From positions 62,001-126,000 of the forward strand of contig JAHDFP010000002.1 of NCBI GenBank assembly GCA_020628095.1: a stretch of DNA of 64,000 bases. Direction: 5' to 3'. Shown in pieces: positions 27,101 to 32,000 of this stretch. Under the pieces are notes generated by a model, which was given only the letters and a program-made list of their open reading frames with translations, ran no database searches and was not told where the DNA came from. Positions within the stretch are counted from its first letter, which is position 1. Each line of letters starts with the position of its first letter. The position numbers were made by a program, and so were the translations under genes. The stretch comes from Saprospiraceae bacterium. Lineage in GTDB: Bacteria; Bacteroidota; Bacteroidia; Chitinophagales; Saprospiraceae.

Positions 27101-28552
27101 GTGGCACACTTAGACTCTGGTAGTGAAGGCGGTTGTCCAGGTCAGGATATAGATTTGAGCTTCTCACTTACAGAAGATATTGATTCACTTATTTTGGATT
27201 GTAGTCATGTGGGTATGCAGAACATCAGACTTTATGTGATATCGACTTTGTCTGATGATCTATATGCGAGCTGTGTTACGGAGGTCACTGTAGACGACCA
27301 TCACAGTGTATGTACGGCCGAAGGAGGTATGGTCGATGTAGGTGGTTCTATCTATACAGAAGATATTAGGTATGTGGAAAATGTCAATGTTGGTCTAAGC
27401 GCTACTAATATGAACGATATGACTAATGCAGAGGGCGATTACGCATTCCCTAATATGCCACAAGGAGGCCAGTACGAAATCTTACCGCACAAAGATGATC
27501 ATCATCTTAACGGAGTGAGTACACTCGACCTTGTTATTATACAAAGACATATTTTGGGTATAGATAGATTAGATTCTCCTTATCAGATGATTGCGGCTGA
27601 TGTGGATAATAATGAGGCCATCACGGCAACCGATTTGATTGAACTAAGAAAATTGATTCTTGGAGTCTATAATGTATTCCCCGACAATACCAGTTGGAGG
27701 TTTGTGGATGAGGGCATGGAATTCTCTGATGAGCAGTATCCTTGGTTAAGTACATTGGAGGAATCGTACCGTATCTATAATCTTCAGTCTGATATGGATA
27801 TAGATTTTATAGGAATTAAAGTAGGTGATGTCAATGGATCAGTAACACCTAACTTATTAGAGAAGGATTTATCTGATAGATCCCAGAGGTGGTCATTGAG
27901 ATTTGAGGTCGTAGACAGGGAATTAGAGCGTGGTGATGGTCAATGGATTGATGTGCTAGTAAATAATTACGAGAGAATAAGTGGTTGGCAAGGGACATTG
28001 ATATTTGATCCTAAGTCTATTGATATCAAGAGCATAGAATCTGATAAGATTGATTTTTCTACAGAAAATGTTAATTATAAAAATGCGCAACAAGGTAAGA
28101 TTACATTCAGTTTTGCGGATAACGAGATCAGAGATATCAAGGATGGAACTATATTATTAAAACTAGGTGTAGATGTAAAGAGTCAGGCTAATGTATCTGA
28201 TATATTAAGTCTCTCGTCTGCGTTGACACCATCAGAGGCGTATAGAGGTTATGGAGAAGTTGTTCCGCTATTATTAGAATATGGCGATATAACTAAGGAT
28301 AGAATCGTATCTGTCAATCCTAACCCATGGGTGAAAGAAACGGAAATAGCGTTTTCTGTGGCGCAAGATGGTGAAGTAAGATTTGACTTCTTTGATGTGA
28401 CAGGTAGGAAGATATTTACTCATAATGCGGTGTATGACCAAGGTGATAATAAACTGCGTATAGACAAGAATGATATAACAACACTTGGCCTAATTTATAT
28501 TAATATGATTACCTCAGAGGGCGTATCAGAGTATAAGATGGTGAAGTTGTAA
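6161..28552 (+). CDS. Giant SprB-repeat surface adhesin with SdrD_B, DUF11, HYR, dockerin-like, cohesin-like and T9SS domains
   Basis: 7463 aa in one uninterrupted frame. Met18 (nt 6212) gives a shorter, more typical signal peptide (MKRFNLFSRLIRLLAIVIIL) and may be the true start. Residues ~48-3435 are Cys-rich beta-domains, some DUF11/CARDB-like, with distant similarity to the N-terminal half of the next giant protein. Residues ~3357-3435 are a classic SprB repeat (GSVSIQVSGGTSDYSIVWDD...ITDANGC). Residues 3436-5534 are five tandem SprB-rich super-modules of 417-423 aa. Residues 5536-5827 are two SdrD_B-like units with acidic, putatively Ca-binding ends; 5828-6146 are two DUF11 domains; 6147-7463 are the shared C-terminal block (HYR ~6450-6547, dockerin-like ~7114-7175, cohesin-like ~7244-7377, T9SS tail ~7382-7463). 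SprB of Flavobacterium johnsoniae, a gliding adhesin of similar size, is the closest named relative by architecture. A gliding role here is inference only. The TGSGS linker of the other three paralogues is absent. Confidence 0.85.
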   Translation: MYNIKRSSKFLIKACENMKRFNLFSRLIRLLAIVIILGASQSTLLSQQYCDVNLIEVALVDVTGLNGQPDYNNAHLCSIGDTIRVEFGTPGITCNPTATLTLNELRMILFDGFVVEDVIISGGVGGPFALEADYAYQEIGGVTSVDMNSGLAIQMDQNNPVIVDFVLEPNCTVAGISTATPQFELDYSLPGNIPAQTTGDGVIELRGFVFEPFINIVSSSTTPMAALPGEEVCREVRIINNGQFSLLDSMYYKDVPDFSFGSLTSFDLYPIESGVEGSAIDMMPLLAGMTTVDSIELLLDGSTYGGGNGLFEVDGGVRLEYCMETMCPASVNNSMLSAWYGCDGDICQQSDQLESMVVVFNGIPDLIAERRPVIPDDPCVDPLMWEFRIVNDSINGGALESLDGEADAQDINACIYRNECEIFEWTNYEIGIAHFDGTFEDFSGSVVITDLQDSVCFSSLPDLGVNDTLIFRINLTSPPDEGTPVVCEELVNQDNPSCFDPWININYEDRCDDMKNEELPKPLSSTLPPSDGNPIISFTEVDYTEPSYCAPGKIVFEMQNLAPLVSPTTVANDIQFYIKKEYCSTFNLGSYQYGSDVSTGNDNGIVVDKTTLDSFYVISIPNSLAANDNLFFSFEIELDCRDSDVCVHPNAECFMPDVKATWKNCYNLRWFTEYEFGYKIIDYKPDPKNSLENNSGGAGPVSFLGSNCSTRNYWYRYQFGGINHDDCRVFLRYKVAQINADGTAGSVMSANEMAAGVASTTGATTHSIISGIGGAPDTLVVEVESDFIESCIEDEEILINVQHASRCTSTVESVLYYESFEVIFECNNGAECCAFKRSCYENIKQCRCGQPGTVPICYLYCIENTSADVCRVTNGCTAPDASFSQEPDPKNFALPCDTMRLSTTAQFIRQSTLPANPPCDVIDMIFAKVDPGPYLDYCPETASFSVMNGGTVLTSSCNPVPYDSNTGEFDLSDCIDWSNVRDGWSISFEADWKVKEDVPLCADGFIMEEMEVEFSGKFIDGGAITNCGSPRTQKTEYFVGDPFVAKMQANLEFENDCQVSANVVMLDDCGIGNPFLDYRPGYIIDSIVYSVSGADLSYVPNSAVLTRNGFNGEQVYSLPTSNITIDNTNGFNIVFENDGSWPEEFGRTANSDSLFNLFFDLEFTECYAYSSSIQASSKIYYHSCGGCGQKEIESPGGIALNNPPEPILNCLGAPIVQTNSDDVQWNIQVGHTPSANLHWVAFDLPSDISFVEILDQNGDDLLPAGQTDGSLTYLELGNNNLDDLTINATFTGCDTTYIPVYVGWACNDFPTEFITGTYQNGESCSVIQKQLAVVRSETGLQASFVNQIMGTVDLCAELPFEVVVKNVGTASHFMQEICLYLPKDGMTIVPGSVCFAHPDTLQSLANPGNFMVISDDHWSITNPDTIVNGQPSQKMTIDLSAFASSLGMDLELPGASFPETNDNKYRFKWKATTDCDYISGSRLFAQAMSVDRCNQNLLTTAESSDIIAIDGLDPRDYNRNQVVLLDTMIGSCVENQIITANIISFPNPIGPNEQMCVVLPSEITLNGVTPFNPVNWDLSSPTITPVTNGNEYCWAIPAGTPPGVLAFNMDITADANTECGMLNFGTFTKVSADAVCVTNGQSCTLEIFTSELEESGVELIPSIKLIEPQFEYQAECGDSDMLNVTASIAIQNQGQDIMAGTAVEVTIFEDANNNNVLDTGEALSTGSYTGGVATSQIVYVDAEFQASIGQLCNIKVIAGGDDCACTTDAEHLDPAKVNLDICGDLPVVCEGNQANLLCTSFDPSGLFLQWSSTQDPDLDYINESTGVFGPAPVGTYIYELTVDAGNGCKFSGDCAMQVIGALGEFTITGEPSCPNEISKCTIELEPICYREATKAESTTSCEILFLGAGAYTDVSFQIQGNNGLISIPGPTTPDGYSDWLVDINDTLSYDYQNFGKEICIQNSFGIEQSAYVIPRIVDNGISASLESCRLVRPCGVRNIIQKLQSSGVFIMTMETPCGTFSNTFNYSSYGDLEKLINDWVLSAVLPNTGGYFYYNVAGTGVFLNLETSVIDSQCTGDYSITIQAGIQLPRTYNYITDCIVTCEGGSVTATSVVLDVNGNEIDDPERFCCIKQDGAFSFRAFTINVNPLNCFLGANGEYENVGLIISDDQQLVDNPLNEILLYSWNAENGDVISQEGNCAYLRWSEEGTYEVCATPLLSPDSGLDCDIPPVCKDHLVRTDDLRASVSVNAAQTCNDISSVTVTFNNPDDIGEVTVCDEDGDIVYQDSPTGCKGISSNMQVISGDCDFGRFCSGIDPSSLTFVTDVRFNGIIFLEEGTPACFTPDGGIDLTEVEDSDLGGQCPSGLAFDLQSNNWSAGSGTAFDEWLQKIFEQNASNFFNETECSPSAVQFENCMDYLSLIGLPDNSFLVFELRYSTAASEKNRGYLIFTPKGGAIDETFTEIFDPGDYIVKVEGFNCGETEEYPFELPEPPSDEVVLSMLCENASSCSALDGSISVTGSTNGVVDSLVLIDADGIVELVDYTALVPPLFDINHSFSNQGVGSYTVRLYTECGIEEMSCDINSDSDELAITDMQVIPYTDCMSDDAEISITVTSDNPIDSILWCGPMGSIINDIGPHASPYDATTDTGIIWGDWTAKIFTACGNIQEVFNIPTPPPAASIQIDCEGVAPANCLETFGSLNIDVSSIPTGFAPDSIVLTNGAGYRLVDNSGSLSVSFAPLVPGTYEVMVYVWEACNIQSTQCVVPDAENELIISSVQNEDLPCQKLSPDSLTTATIFYSVEPSSLPITRVDWYKGSSVASGILVNSNSSPAALSDSYDIPSGESGNYCVVVIAGDDGVLSSCPRDTFCFEVLSTECPPDCALEIDTLNVISTVDCDEGISYSFEVEYNASGCVVEEGLETGEGKIEIRVVNMLSASAKALGESNNTSDKFVCPDAEPGMYQLIVSYVEDEFSTCADTMIMELPDVTGIEYTLVTEVTPTPCNESNGTITVVSIKDDLGNIYDLTNFDYILYNGFTPIASITSPLAPVFSNLMTGLYTVEIVDVVGGCPVGMVGAIVPNDDAPRICPNSVIASNNCGPCDGTIIMPDSLGIIYRLQDPEGNIVFPQDAPNDHIFIDVCSGMYQIIAYDLSLSDPSECPAICDALVPISDEGFTIKLDTLSGSPCELNDGRITVMAQNGNCNYTYELYDLNDNLISDAPVPDPSAAVCSDKSDMMMFLGLAPGDYKVVGFATDNMGNPMSCMDMDVITLRDNDIDISIDDVAIEDVSCEMSSDGSFCITKSLDIGETMVIMDLDMNVLASYSSADVMPYCISELKAGNYQIRISAGQGLFACTEIIDVVIEEPDPLMCVARTTDPTGCNTDDGSVSIQVSGGTSDYSIVWDDGSVVGFKPNGLSVGVYSFVITDANGCQKQDSVELSFPICNEPCPDIVEEFAVVNAECGESNGNIYVTVQGGGNYTYLWDTGDTGQELSGLSAGLYCVTITSLSDPDCVYEACQEVDEFDGPLASAVSTSATCDEDGKIRLTFSGGTPDYMITWDGPGANDGGPMTGNSPFNIRGPEGQYGITVTDSEGCQNVVYAIIDKEPGLQITASATQFPSCTENIGQITINVIGGELPYQYYVNDVLYTSSNSSSIVVSELGAGSYFLRVSDGADCQGEAAITLETGGAPMSDPDDWVAVPAICSGDNGKIQFLGGGSADIICRIYAENSTVPIGETTADSAVTFDAPVGNYSVVCEDIATGCKDVLDGIVVTAPEPLDFVVQYYDSTCDDNMDGAIIEIVEITGGYLAEDLIIEIINNSNNEIISTSMTTTSLNSGTYTVSVSYVGTDGETNCSKSRVVSVVNEICVTQCPHVDIEVAVRDANCKMSDATAFVTVQDDNTDYSFEWSHGPTTQFVDELSAGIYYVTVTSTIDTDCQYVKSVPVGEIGGPIITYEVIDPTCSTDGSITVFANGGNEDYVISWNGPDGTDTLTMANATTTISGGQGVYEIEVTDQQGCNDYIVVELSATMGLDLTVDMMVDASCNSYDGSASLNIGGGVADYVIMLNGQTLATQSSNNYNFNNLPSGNYLVEVIDSNGCSNEITFTIEDDNSTPIDPDFIEVTSPDCSGDEGVIRFTGNGLSSTVYNLYREGATVPIATTSGDETAIWFVQEGIYYISATLANGCTAILDDIEIKGPEVLDFWVQYYNPTCEGSDGRIEIVEIENYLSSDVSIIINDGTSDTQIDPDTTITGLDAGSYTITVIYEGNQTGDCSKSVQLDIEDPICNLPCPDIIPEFAVLDAKCREDDGSIAVTVQGDGDYSYLWDTGATFSEITGLSGGIYCVTITSADNPECIIEACQEVDEILGPSISSVVEDATCQEDGTITISMINAGSLGQREITWDGPGDNDGGPVVATDGYMITGPAGEYQIIVQDNSGCNNYLLATIGQVPDLTLITEVDMYPDCDSNTGEVSISVSGAMMPYQFFVNDVLSGSQSDSTFNLFGLAPGIYNVEVIDAQGCLGETMIVLDTQDGPTIDPSQWTTVDGICSADFGTIMYDGNGPETIVYKVFADGASVPLAQTLANQSLNVQVSMGEYFITCEETTTGCTDILSGIKVESPEELDFVVQYIDPTCPGGMQDGIIRIVEITGGYDLSELDIEITGEGQIFSGELSTGFTLTQGSYSVSVCYTGFDDETTCCKSIDVNLADRNCVECPDFVAEVAVLEPHCNQADGYAYAVVQGNPTLYTFEWSNGAYGQYAYGLSGGQYYVTITNTFAPDCPQVKEFTVGEIGAPLLYPEVIHPTCEVKGSITIPISGNTQTYTVTWTGPEGTQSATVGNGDFIIDDLMDGIYMIEVSDAIGCMDFAEVELITEESLDLMPMDMSMAECGTASGQISIDVSGGTPDYTFSINNAVVPPQASSMYTFTDLEAGTYIIEVIDANGCRGDTLVTVQNFEVYPDNIPFTNYMHAECGTDTGTITVNGRGDAENLYEIFALGSDVPVGALYGDQTDFFTVIPGEYYLLCTDPNGCKTVVYNFDVLSPPILDFWVQYECSTCEGGLNDGVISVVDITGYPTSELEIIIGGDIPDTHIEPNTTMTGLAPGHYTVSVIYTSLNGIRKCPKTVELEICEPVCSDVCPDIEAEVAVVDAECGSDNGNAIIIVQDDPDGYQYEWSHGLTSQDATDLSPGIYYVTITSVQDSDCQYVREVIIGEIGGPIAEANVTNAPCGGTGGIDVFWTNGQADYTITWDGPDANDGSITTSNSFTQISGPKGTYTIEIEDGRQCSDFLIVEIEEDPLLDIIVDNVTDANCSTANGVVSLSVSGGTSPYTFVLNNDISLTGNSVTFEGLNVGMYSIEVIDAEGCVGNGIVIVESITPPEIDLSRWSVVDANCSEDQGVISYSGNGDVGIIYNVFAVGSTTPFTSTVGNQAMTVEVPAGEYYISSQSSNGCIGVSDPLSIESSNVLDFTVQYYDPLCEDSNDGIIEIVEITGGYQSSDYDIEITDMSNTVISTTEITNGLSEGMYFIKVSYTGLLGESCTKTRSVELTVDYCCQDLSGEVFYDWDSDGCQDESEELGVADVDVYIYDCAEDNPTAENALGHAITNDDGEYTFGPHGDGLAQLCLHPDSSYYVVFDLPNGLNEELEGFEFSPDQSGACDMAYQSDNVNSNNGQSDCHDPEDDDDEDGDEDNHVDAGITPCESLGGQVFFDWDQNGCQDSNGETGVEDVIVYLYSCNEDNPTVDNALAQDTTDMNGDYGFGGREEGSAQICLHPDSSYYVVFDIPNGEGETLFGYDITPGDGMTCDGEDNQSDLDDNIGQSDCHDPEDDDDDDGDEDEHIDLGLVPIVDVALVKTTEDEGPFRYGDQITFDIEVFNQGMMDLHNVKVNDFIPCGYKYLSSNNDIWGYDPFNSIATTTVPFVPVDSSVIVSIDLQIFACNQDDPWLNIAEVESFTDMDGRDITINDIDSNGDDDPDNDEVKDDEYNEDGRNGGDEDDHDPENIDIFDLALIKTIQTEGPYFDGDTVEFKITVVNQGNISAANIMIADHLPSGYAYNSSLNPDWVDDNAPLYIYTIPEVLHPEDTICVSHYAIVSYDVERIVENYTNIAEISSNTDEDGNPVVDADSDPDNDPDNDGDPIDDQLNDRGDEDDHDPASLDLLDDFPPDCVFECQIACVHAINLSLDNTDCMTTLTPSLLIAGLDPSCDEDDFYTLTLMDEHGNVISPPTITAEHIGMQLTYKIENECGNSCWGYVNVEYKQSPTIDCSTVTTSCLAYEFDCPAVMPPVDSGCLSDSARVELIGETYDFIDCGSSTMTIERVYQATDVFGNQSSCTQTIELEPIDTSNITYPMDIIIGCEDLRFEYDDNNVPLPWLPDYTSGLLAGVPLYRLDTRPAPICTSDRIFPNADSTQWLVTMQAESGIPCNSIITYSDVEVSTTDCHRKIMRTWEYLHWACNTSVSDNRVQVIEIRDNRGPTITCPEDQTISAVLECSVDVTFGEAVADDDCNGVLDYTLSYPDGFNYENGGRAELPLGESILTYRVYDNCGNSSSCDTKILITDSTVPVAVCDQHTVITLSSSGRSRVPAHVFDDGSYDGCDDLTECVMRMDELEAFRALQADLIEDGIKYVEKSKLFIDCKQDDIEGQVIDGVTYISESDLCRPYVHFCCEDMGGETMLVFRVTDVSGNSNQCMVSAQIKDLGSPDINCPDDITVDCEADVNSLPSDMSEAILVGNCNIPYPVSMEIEDLRNSCNLGDAIREFSVRDNDGNILGTCTQRVHFDPVQVFDPSMIVWPQDFETDCAAGIANLEPELLATEYGAPDLPLLACSNLGIEHEDEYFTVRPEDGDCAKILRTWKVIDWCRDTGDPLQVFTRTQTIKLNNHTGPTLVSKPDTVMYSNVNDCADVAITLTCEATDDCTPSDRLLYAYTLIYPSGQEIDGNTSSLTTSLPEGAYNIIWTVTDACGNRSSDTQHFTIVNQKVPLAYCKSGISVTIEEEWKNTMITVAHLDSGSEGGCPGQDIDLSFSLTEDIDSLILDCSHVGMQNIRLYVISTLSDDLYASCVTEVTVDDHHSVCTAEGGMVDVGGSIYTEDIRYVENVNVGLSATNMNDMTNAEGDYAFPNMPQGGQYEILPHKDDHHLNGVSTLDLVIIQRHILGIDRLDSPYQMIAADVDNNEAITATDLIELRKLILGVYNVFPDNTSWRFVDEGMEFSDEQYPWLSTLEESYRIYNLQSDMDIDFIGIKVGDVNGSVTPNLLEKDLSDRSQRWSLRFEVVDRELERGDGQWIDVLVNNYERISGWQGTLIFDPKSIDIKSIESDKIDFSTENVNYKNAQQGKITFSFADNEIRDIKDGTILLKLGVDVKSQANVSDILSLSSALTPSEAYRGYGEVVPLLLEYGDITKDRIVSVNPNPWVKETEIAFSVAQDGEVRFDFFDVTGRKIFTHNAVYDQGDNKLRIDKNDITTLGLIYINMITSEGVSEYKMVKL
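16466..22762 (+). repeat. Five tandem ~1.26-kb SprB-type super-modules
   Basis: Units begin at 16466, 17732, 18983, 20252 and 21512 (spacings 1266, 1251, 1269, 1260 and 1251 bp). Each opens with a CPDI/CPHV-type motif and carries the same five sub-modules in order: a repeat with W-x-G and LSAGxYCVTITS; a repeat with ITWDGP; one with YQYYVND or an equivalent; one with CSxDxGxI and GNG; and one beginning LDFxVQY. Odd and even units form two sequence classes. The repeats are diverged at DNA level and lie within one reading frame. Confidence 0.85.
22766..23640 (+). repeat. Two tandem SdrD_B-like modules
   Basis: The modules start at 22766 and 23204 (438 bp, 146 aa). Each has the pattern SGEVFYDW.SDGCQD, YTFGP, LCLHPDSSYYVVFDLPNG, then an Asp/Glu-rich tail ending in HVDAGI or HIDLGL. 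They match the last three 141-aa units of the third giant protein more closely than its 147-aa units. Confidence 0.8.
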
Positions 28553-28600
28553 TCATATAAAATGATAATTAGACATAAAGATAGACCACTGTTTTTGCAG

Positions 28601-28629
28601 CCTAAGTCTTCCTTATTGGGGGATTTAGG
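28601..28629 (+). terminator. Weak hairpin after the second surface-protein gene
   Basis: An 8-bp stem (CCTAAGTC, 28601-28608; GATTTAGG, 28622-28629; one G-U) lies 49 nt after the stop codon but has no T tract. It is the only candidate terminator seen in the 502-bp interval 28553-29054. The rest of that interval holds the leader elements listed separately and no gene. Confidence 0.25.
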
Positions 28630-28746
28630 AGGCAATTTATAGAAGTCGAATGAAGAATTTTTTGTGGTGAGCAGAGTTTCGATTAAGAATTTTTAAATTA
28701 TGAATCTTCTTTTATTAAATACAATTTTTCTATATATGTTAAAAAA

Positions 28747-28774
28747 TACATATTATAATATTTTATAATATGTA
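28747..28774 (+). promoter_or_regulatory. AT-rich inverted repeat in the leader of the third surface-protein gene
   Basis: A perfect 12-bp inverted repeat, TACATATTATAA (28747-28758) and TTATAATATGTA (28763-28774), has a 4-nt loop and lies 280 nt before the start codon. The ACATATTAT/ATAATATGT core is the one found before the second and fourth giant genes. An upstream ATATGTT (28734-28740) could pair with the left arm instead. Confidence 0.5.
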
Positions 28775-28802
28775 TGCGTATATTTGCTACATCCTAAATA
28801 GG

Positions 28803-28893
28803 TAGAATAAGTAAAGGGTTGTCTTTTCTTATAACTTACCCAACAGTAAAGTCACTTTCCCGATTTCCGATTTATCATCCGATAAATAACAGT
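28803..28893 (+). promoter_or_regulatory. Conserved leader block, third surface-protein gene
   Basis: This is the counterpart of 5919-6010. TAGAATAAGT, AAGGGT, CTTACCC, AAAGTCAC, CCGATT and AACAGT occur in the same order over nearly the same length (91 against 92 nt) and at a similar distance behind the AT-rich inverted repeat. The 3' part can fold as ATTTATC-ATCC-GATAAAT. Its function is unknown; a promoter region or structured 5' leader is likely. Confidence 0.4.
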
Positions 28894-29054
28894 TACACTT
28901 TTATTACTAAGAGCCATTGGGTCGAACCGCCTATTGGTATCCTTAATTGCTGAAAACATTTGTTGTCGATACATTATCGACCACTATTTGTATTTGCACC
29001 TACCTGAGATTATTTAATGATCATCTTACTGATGTTAAAAATTAGTGTGCTAAC

Positions 29055-32000
29055 ATGAAAAGACATGTATTGATCTCGGGTTTAATGGTTTGTACAATCA
29101 TTTTATCATCATTTTCTTTTTTGGATTTATTTAATTCTAAAAAAGAAAATACGTCAAAGAACGAAACACAGATTCTGATTGATAAGGCGAATCAGCTATA
29201 TCATCAATTTTCTGTAGCTTCTTGTGAAGAAGAAAAGGCAAGTTGGAGTGCATATCAAGATGCCAAGTCAGAATTGATAACCTATGTCAAATCTTTCTCC
29301 AAATCAAGCAGTTCCTCAGTAGAAGTAGCAATGGCTGCACCTATGATGAATGGAATAAAATGTCCAGAAATACAAGTCATAGAGTTGACAGATGTGCCTG
29401 GGTTCTCTCAGACGGATTTGCTTATGAAGTGTGGAGAAGCTGATACATTATCTTTTCTCATTTTTATAGAAGAGCCAGGAAGTATTAGTGGAACTCAAAT
29501 GAGTTTGGCATTTGATCAGGGGATGGAATATGCTGGATTTGAGTTAACACACTATGGTGATCCTACCCAAATAAGCAACGTCAATCCATCCACCAGTAAT
29601 CCAAAGTTTTTATTAGAAGGTATTACTGAGGGTATATTCGTCGCATATATCGGAACAAGAATAAATTGCGAGGCCGATATTACAGCCTTAGATTATCAGA
29701 TAGATGCGCAGTTTAATTTTATATATGAAGATACTTTGGGCCAGTTTATATCTTGTAGACAGGATACTGAGATAGATAAATCCTATGACGACTTTATCAA
29801 AGAACCAGATCTGGCAATGATCGGTCGTAACTTAACGCTTAATACTCTTGGACAGCAAAGATGTGTACAAATAGATATGGTTCAGGGTGGCTTACCTCCG
29901 ACCTATTGGGATAGTTTGTTTTTCCAGGTTTGTAATATAGATCTTACAGGGATATTACAATTTAACGAATACCGGATTTGGAATAATGATACTGGATGGT
30001 CAGGATATATGCCTGCATCTGATTTTACTTATGATGCAACAACCCAAAATCTTTCATTAGGTATTGGATCGGAATTCATGGGTCCAGATGGAAGAACTAC
30101 TTCTAATCATCAGGTAAGTATACAATTATGTTATCAAGCGGATTCGTGTCCCGACATACCGTCGCAGAATATTACATACAAAGCAAGTTATGGTTGCGCA
30201 GGGTCTATCTGTAAAGAGGCAAGAAAAGATCAGGTTATCTCTGTGGCGCCTACAGCAAGAATAAAACCTATTGCGACCGCCGAGTTAAGTGAAATAGCTT
30301 CTGTATGTGGTGCACCTGCAGAAATAGATGTTAGCGTTTTCAGTGGACTAGATAATGCTGGAGCAACGCTTGTTTTTCCGCAGGATTCAGCTCTTGGTCT
30401 TTATACTGATGTGAAGTTTAGATTTGAGGCATGTGGTGCTTCTTCTATGGAAATAACAGAAGTCGTTTTTTCTGAGGCTTCTTTGGGTCAAGAACATTTT
30501 GAGTGGAATACGGATGATATCGTCGTAGACTTATCAGCTAATACAGTGGATATAGATGGTCCAGGTGGAATTATCGATGCGGATGGTGATGGGTTTTTTG
30601 ACGACTTAGCTGGAGGAACTGGAGTCGATTTTACTATACTTTTGGATTTTATTTGTCCAGATTCTGTAGATGATCCTTCTGAGTTAATCTGTAATAATCT
30701 GGACTGTTCTTTTGCACAGATAATAGTAGAAGGTAAGAGAGATTGTGGGCAAGCATTTAAGGAAGAGCCCGCAGTGGGTCCATTTGATATACTATATGGT
30801 GCTACGTATGCAGCCGCGGATTCTAGTTTGTTCCATTCCGCGACTAACAGAAGGATATTTATGGGAACCGTAGGACGTAATGATAATTGTAATGACCGTC
30901 CTGTAGGAAGAAAGACTGTAGAGTTTAAGTATGTCTTCGAAAGCAATGATAATGTGAATGGTTGCGCGAATGCAGATAATTATATGCAAATATTATTTGA
31001 TGGAAGTCCGCTTATTGTATATGATGTACAACTTAATCCAGCGGATGACATTACGGTGAGTAATGATGCGACTGGTGCGACCACTACTATACCATCTTCT
31101 TCTGCCACATGGACTGATATAAGCCAGACATCCAGAATGTTGCGCATACCTCTCGGAGATGCCACAGTAGGTGATACTGTAAGGTACAAGTATACGTTAG
31201 AGGCAGATACGGCACAATGTGCGCCTTGGCAATATATGACGGGTACACATCAGGTCTTTGAGGATTGTAATGATTGTGATTGTACGATATTAAAAGCATG
31301 TGGATCCATTAATTTCTTTTCTGATCCAGCCGATTGTGATTGCGAATGCGAATGGAGAGACTCGATTGTGGTCCTGAAGAGACTCAATCTTGGATACTCA
31401 GATAAGGACAGAACAATGATTGCTGACGAGGCAGACGTTGCTGCGGCGGGAGATTTAGATAAGTTTATGGCTGGTGATACTATGTTTATCAAAACAGCAC
31501 ATATTCCAAGAACAGAAACGGTATTACGTGATGCTTGGTACTGGCACTGGGAGTTTGGTCTATTCAATGGAACGCTTAATGGTTGGGATACGAGAAGACT
31601 TGAGTTAGATATGGATGCCTTGAATTCTGAACTAATCGGTCTATACTTTAAAAAACAAGGAAGTACTACGGAGACATTCATAGACTTTTCTTTGCTGGCG
31701 CAATGCCAAGGTGGAAACAATCCAGATAGGGGAGGTCTATTATTAGATTTTGGTACAACAGCTTATGATGGACTTGTTACTAATATGTATCAAGAGAATG
31801 TCTATAATGCCAATTCAACTTTTGAGCCTGCGGATAACACGCGATTGCGTATTAGATTTTATAATCCGGAATCTCGAGAGGCTTGTGCGAATGGTGCCGC
31901 AAAGCCAGGATGGATGAAATCTGATCCTGCTGATTGTATTTCAGAATTAATAGACTTCTATGGCATCGAACCTAATGATACCATATTTTCGAAAATTAAA

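Noticed and set aside
6161-28552. Calling the second giant gene sprB
   Set aside because: SprB-type repeats occur in many Bacteroidota adhesins. Without gliding genes nearby or full-length homology the name would over-claim.
30488-30946. Open frame of 152 codons on the minus strand, with similar ones at 31250-31720 and 41805-42431
   Set aside because: They lie antisense to the giant genes, have no recognisable product, and arise from the biased codon use of the Asp- and Ser-rich proteins.
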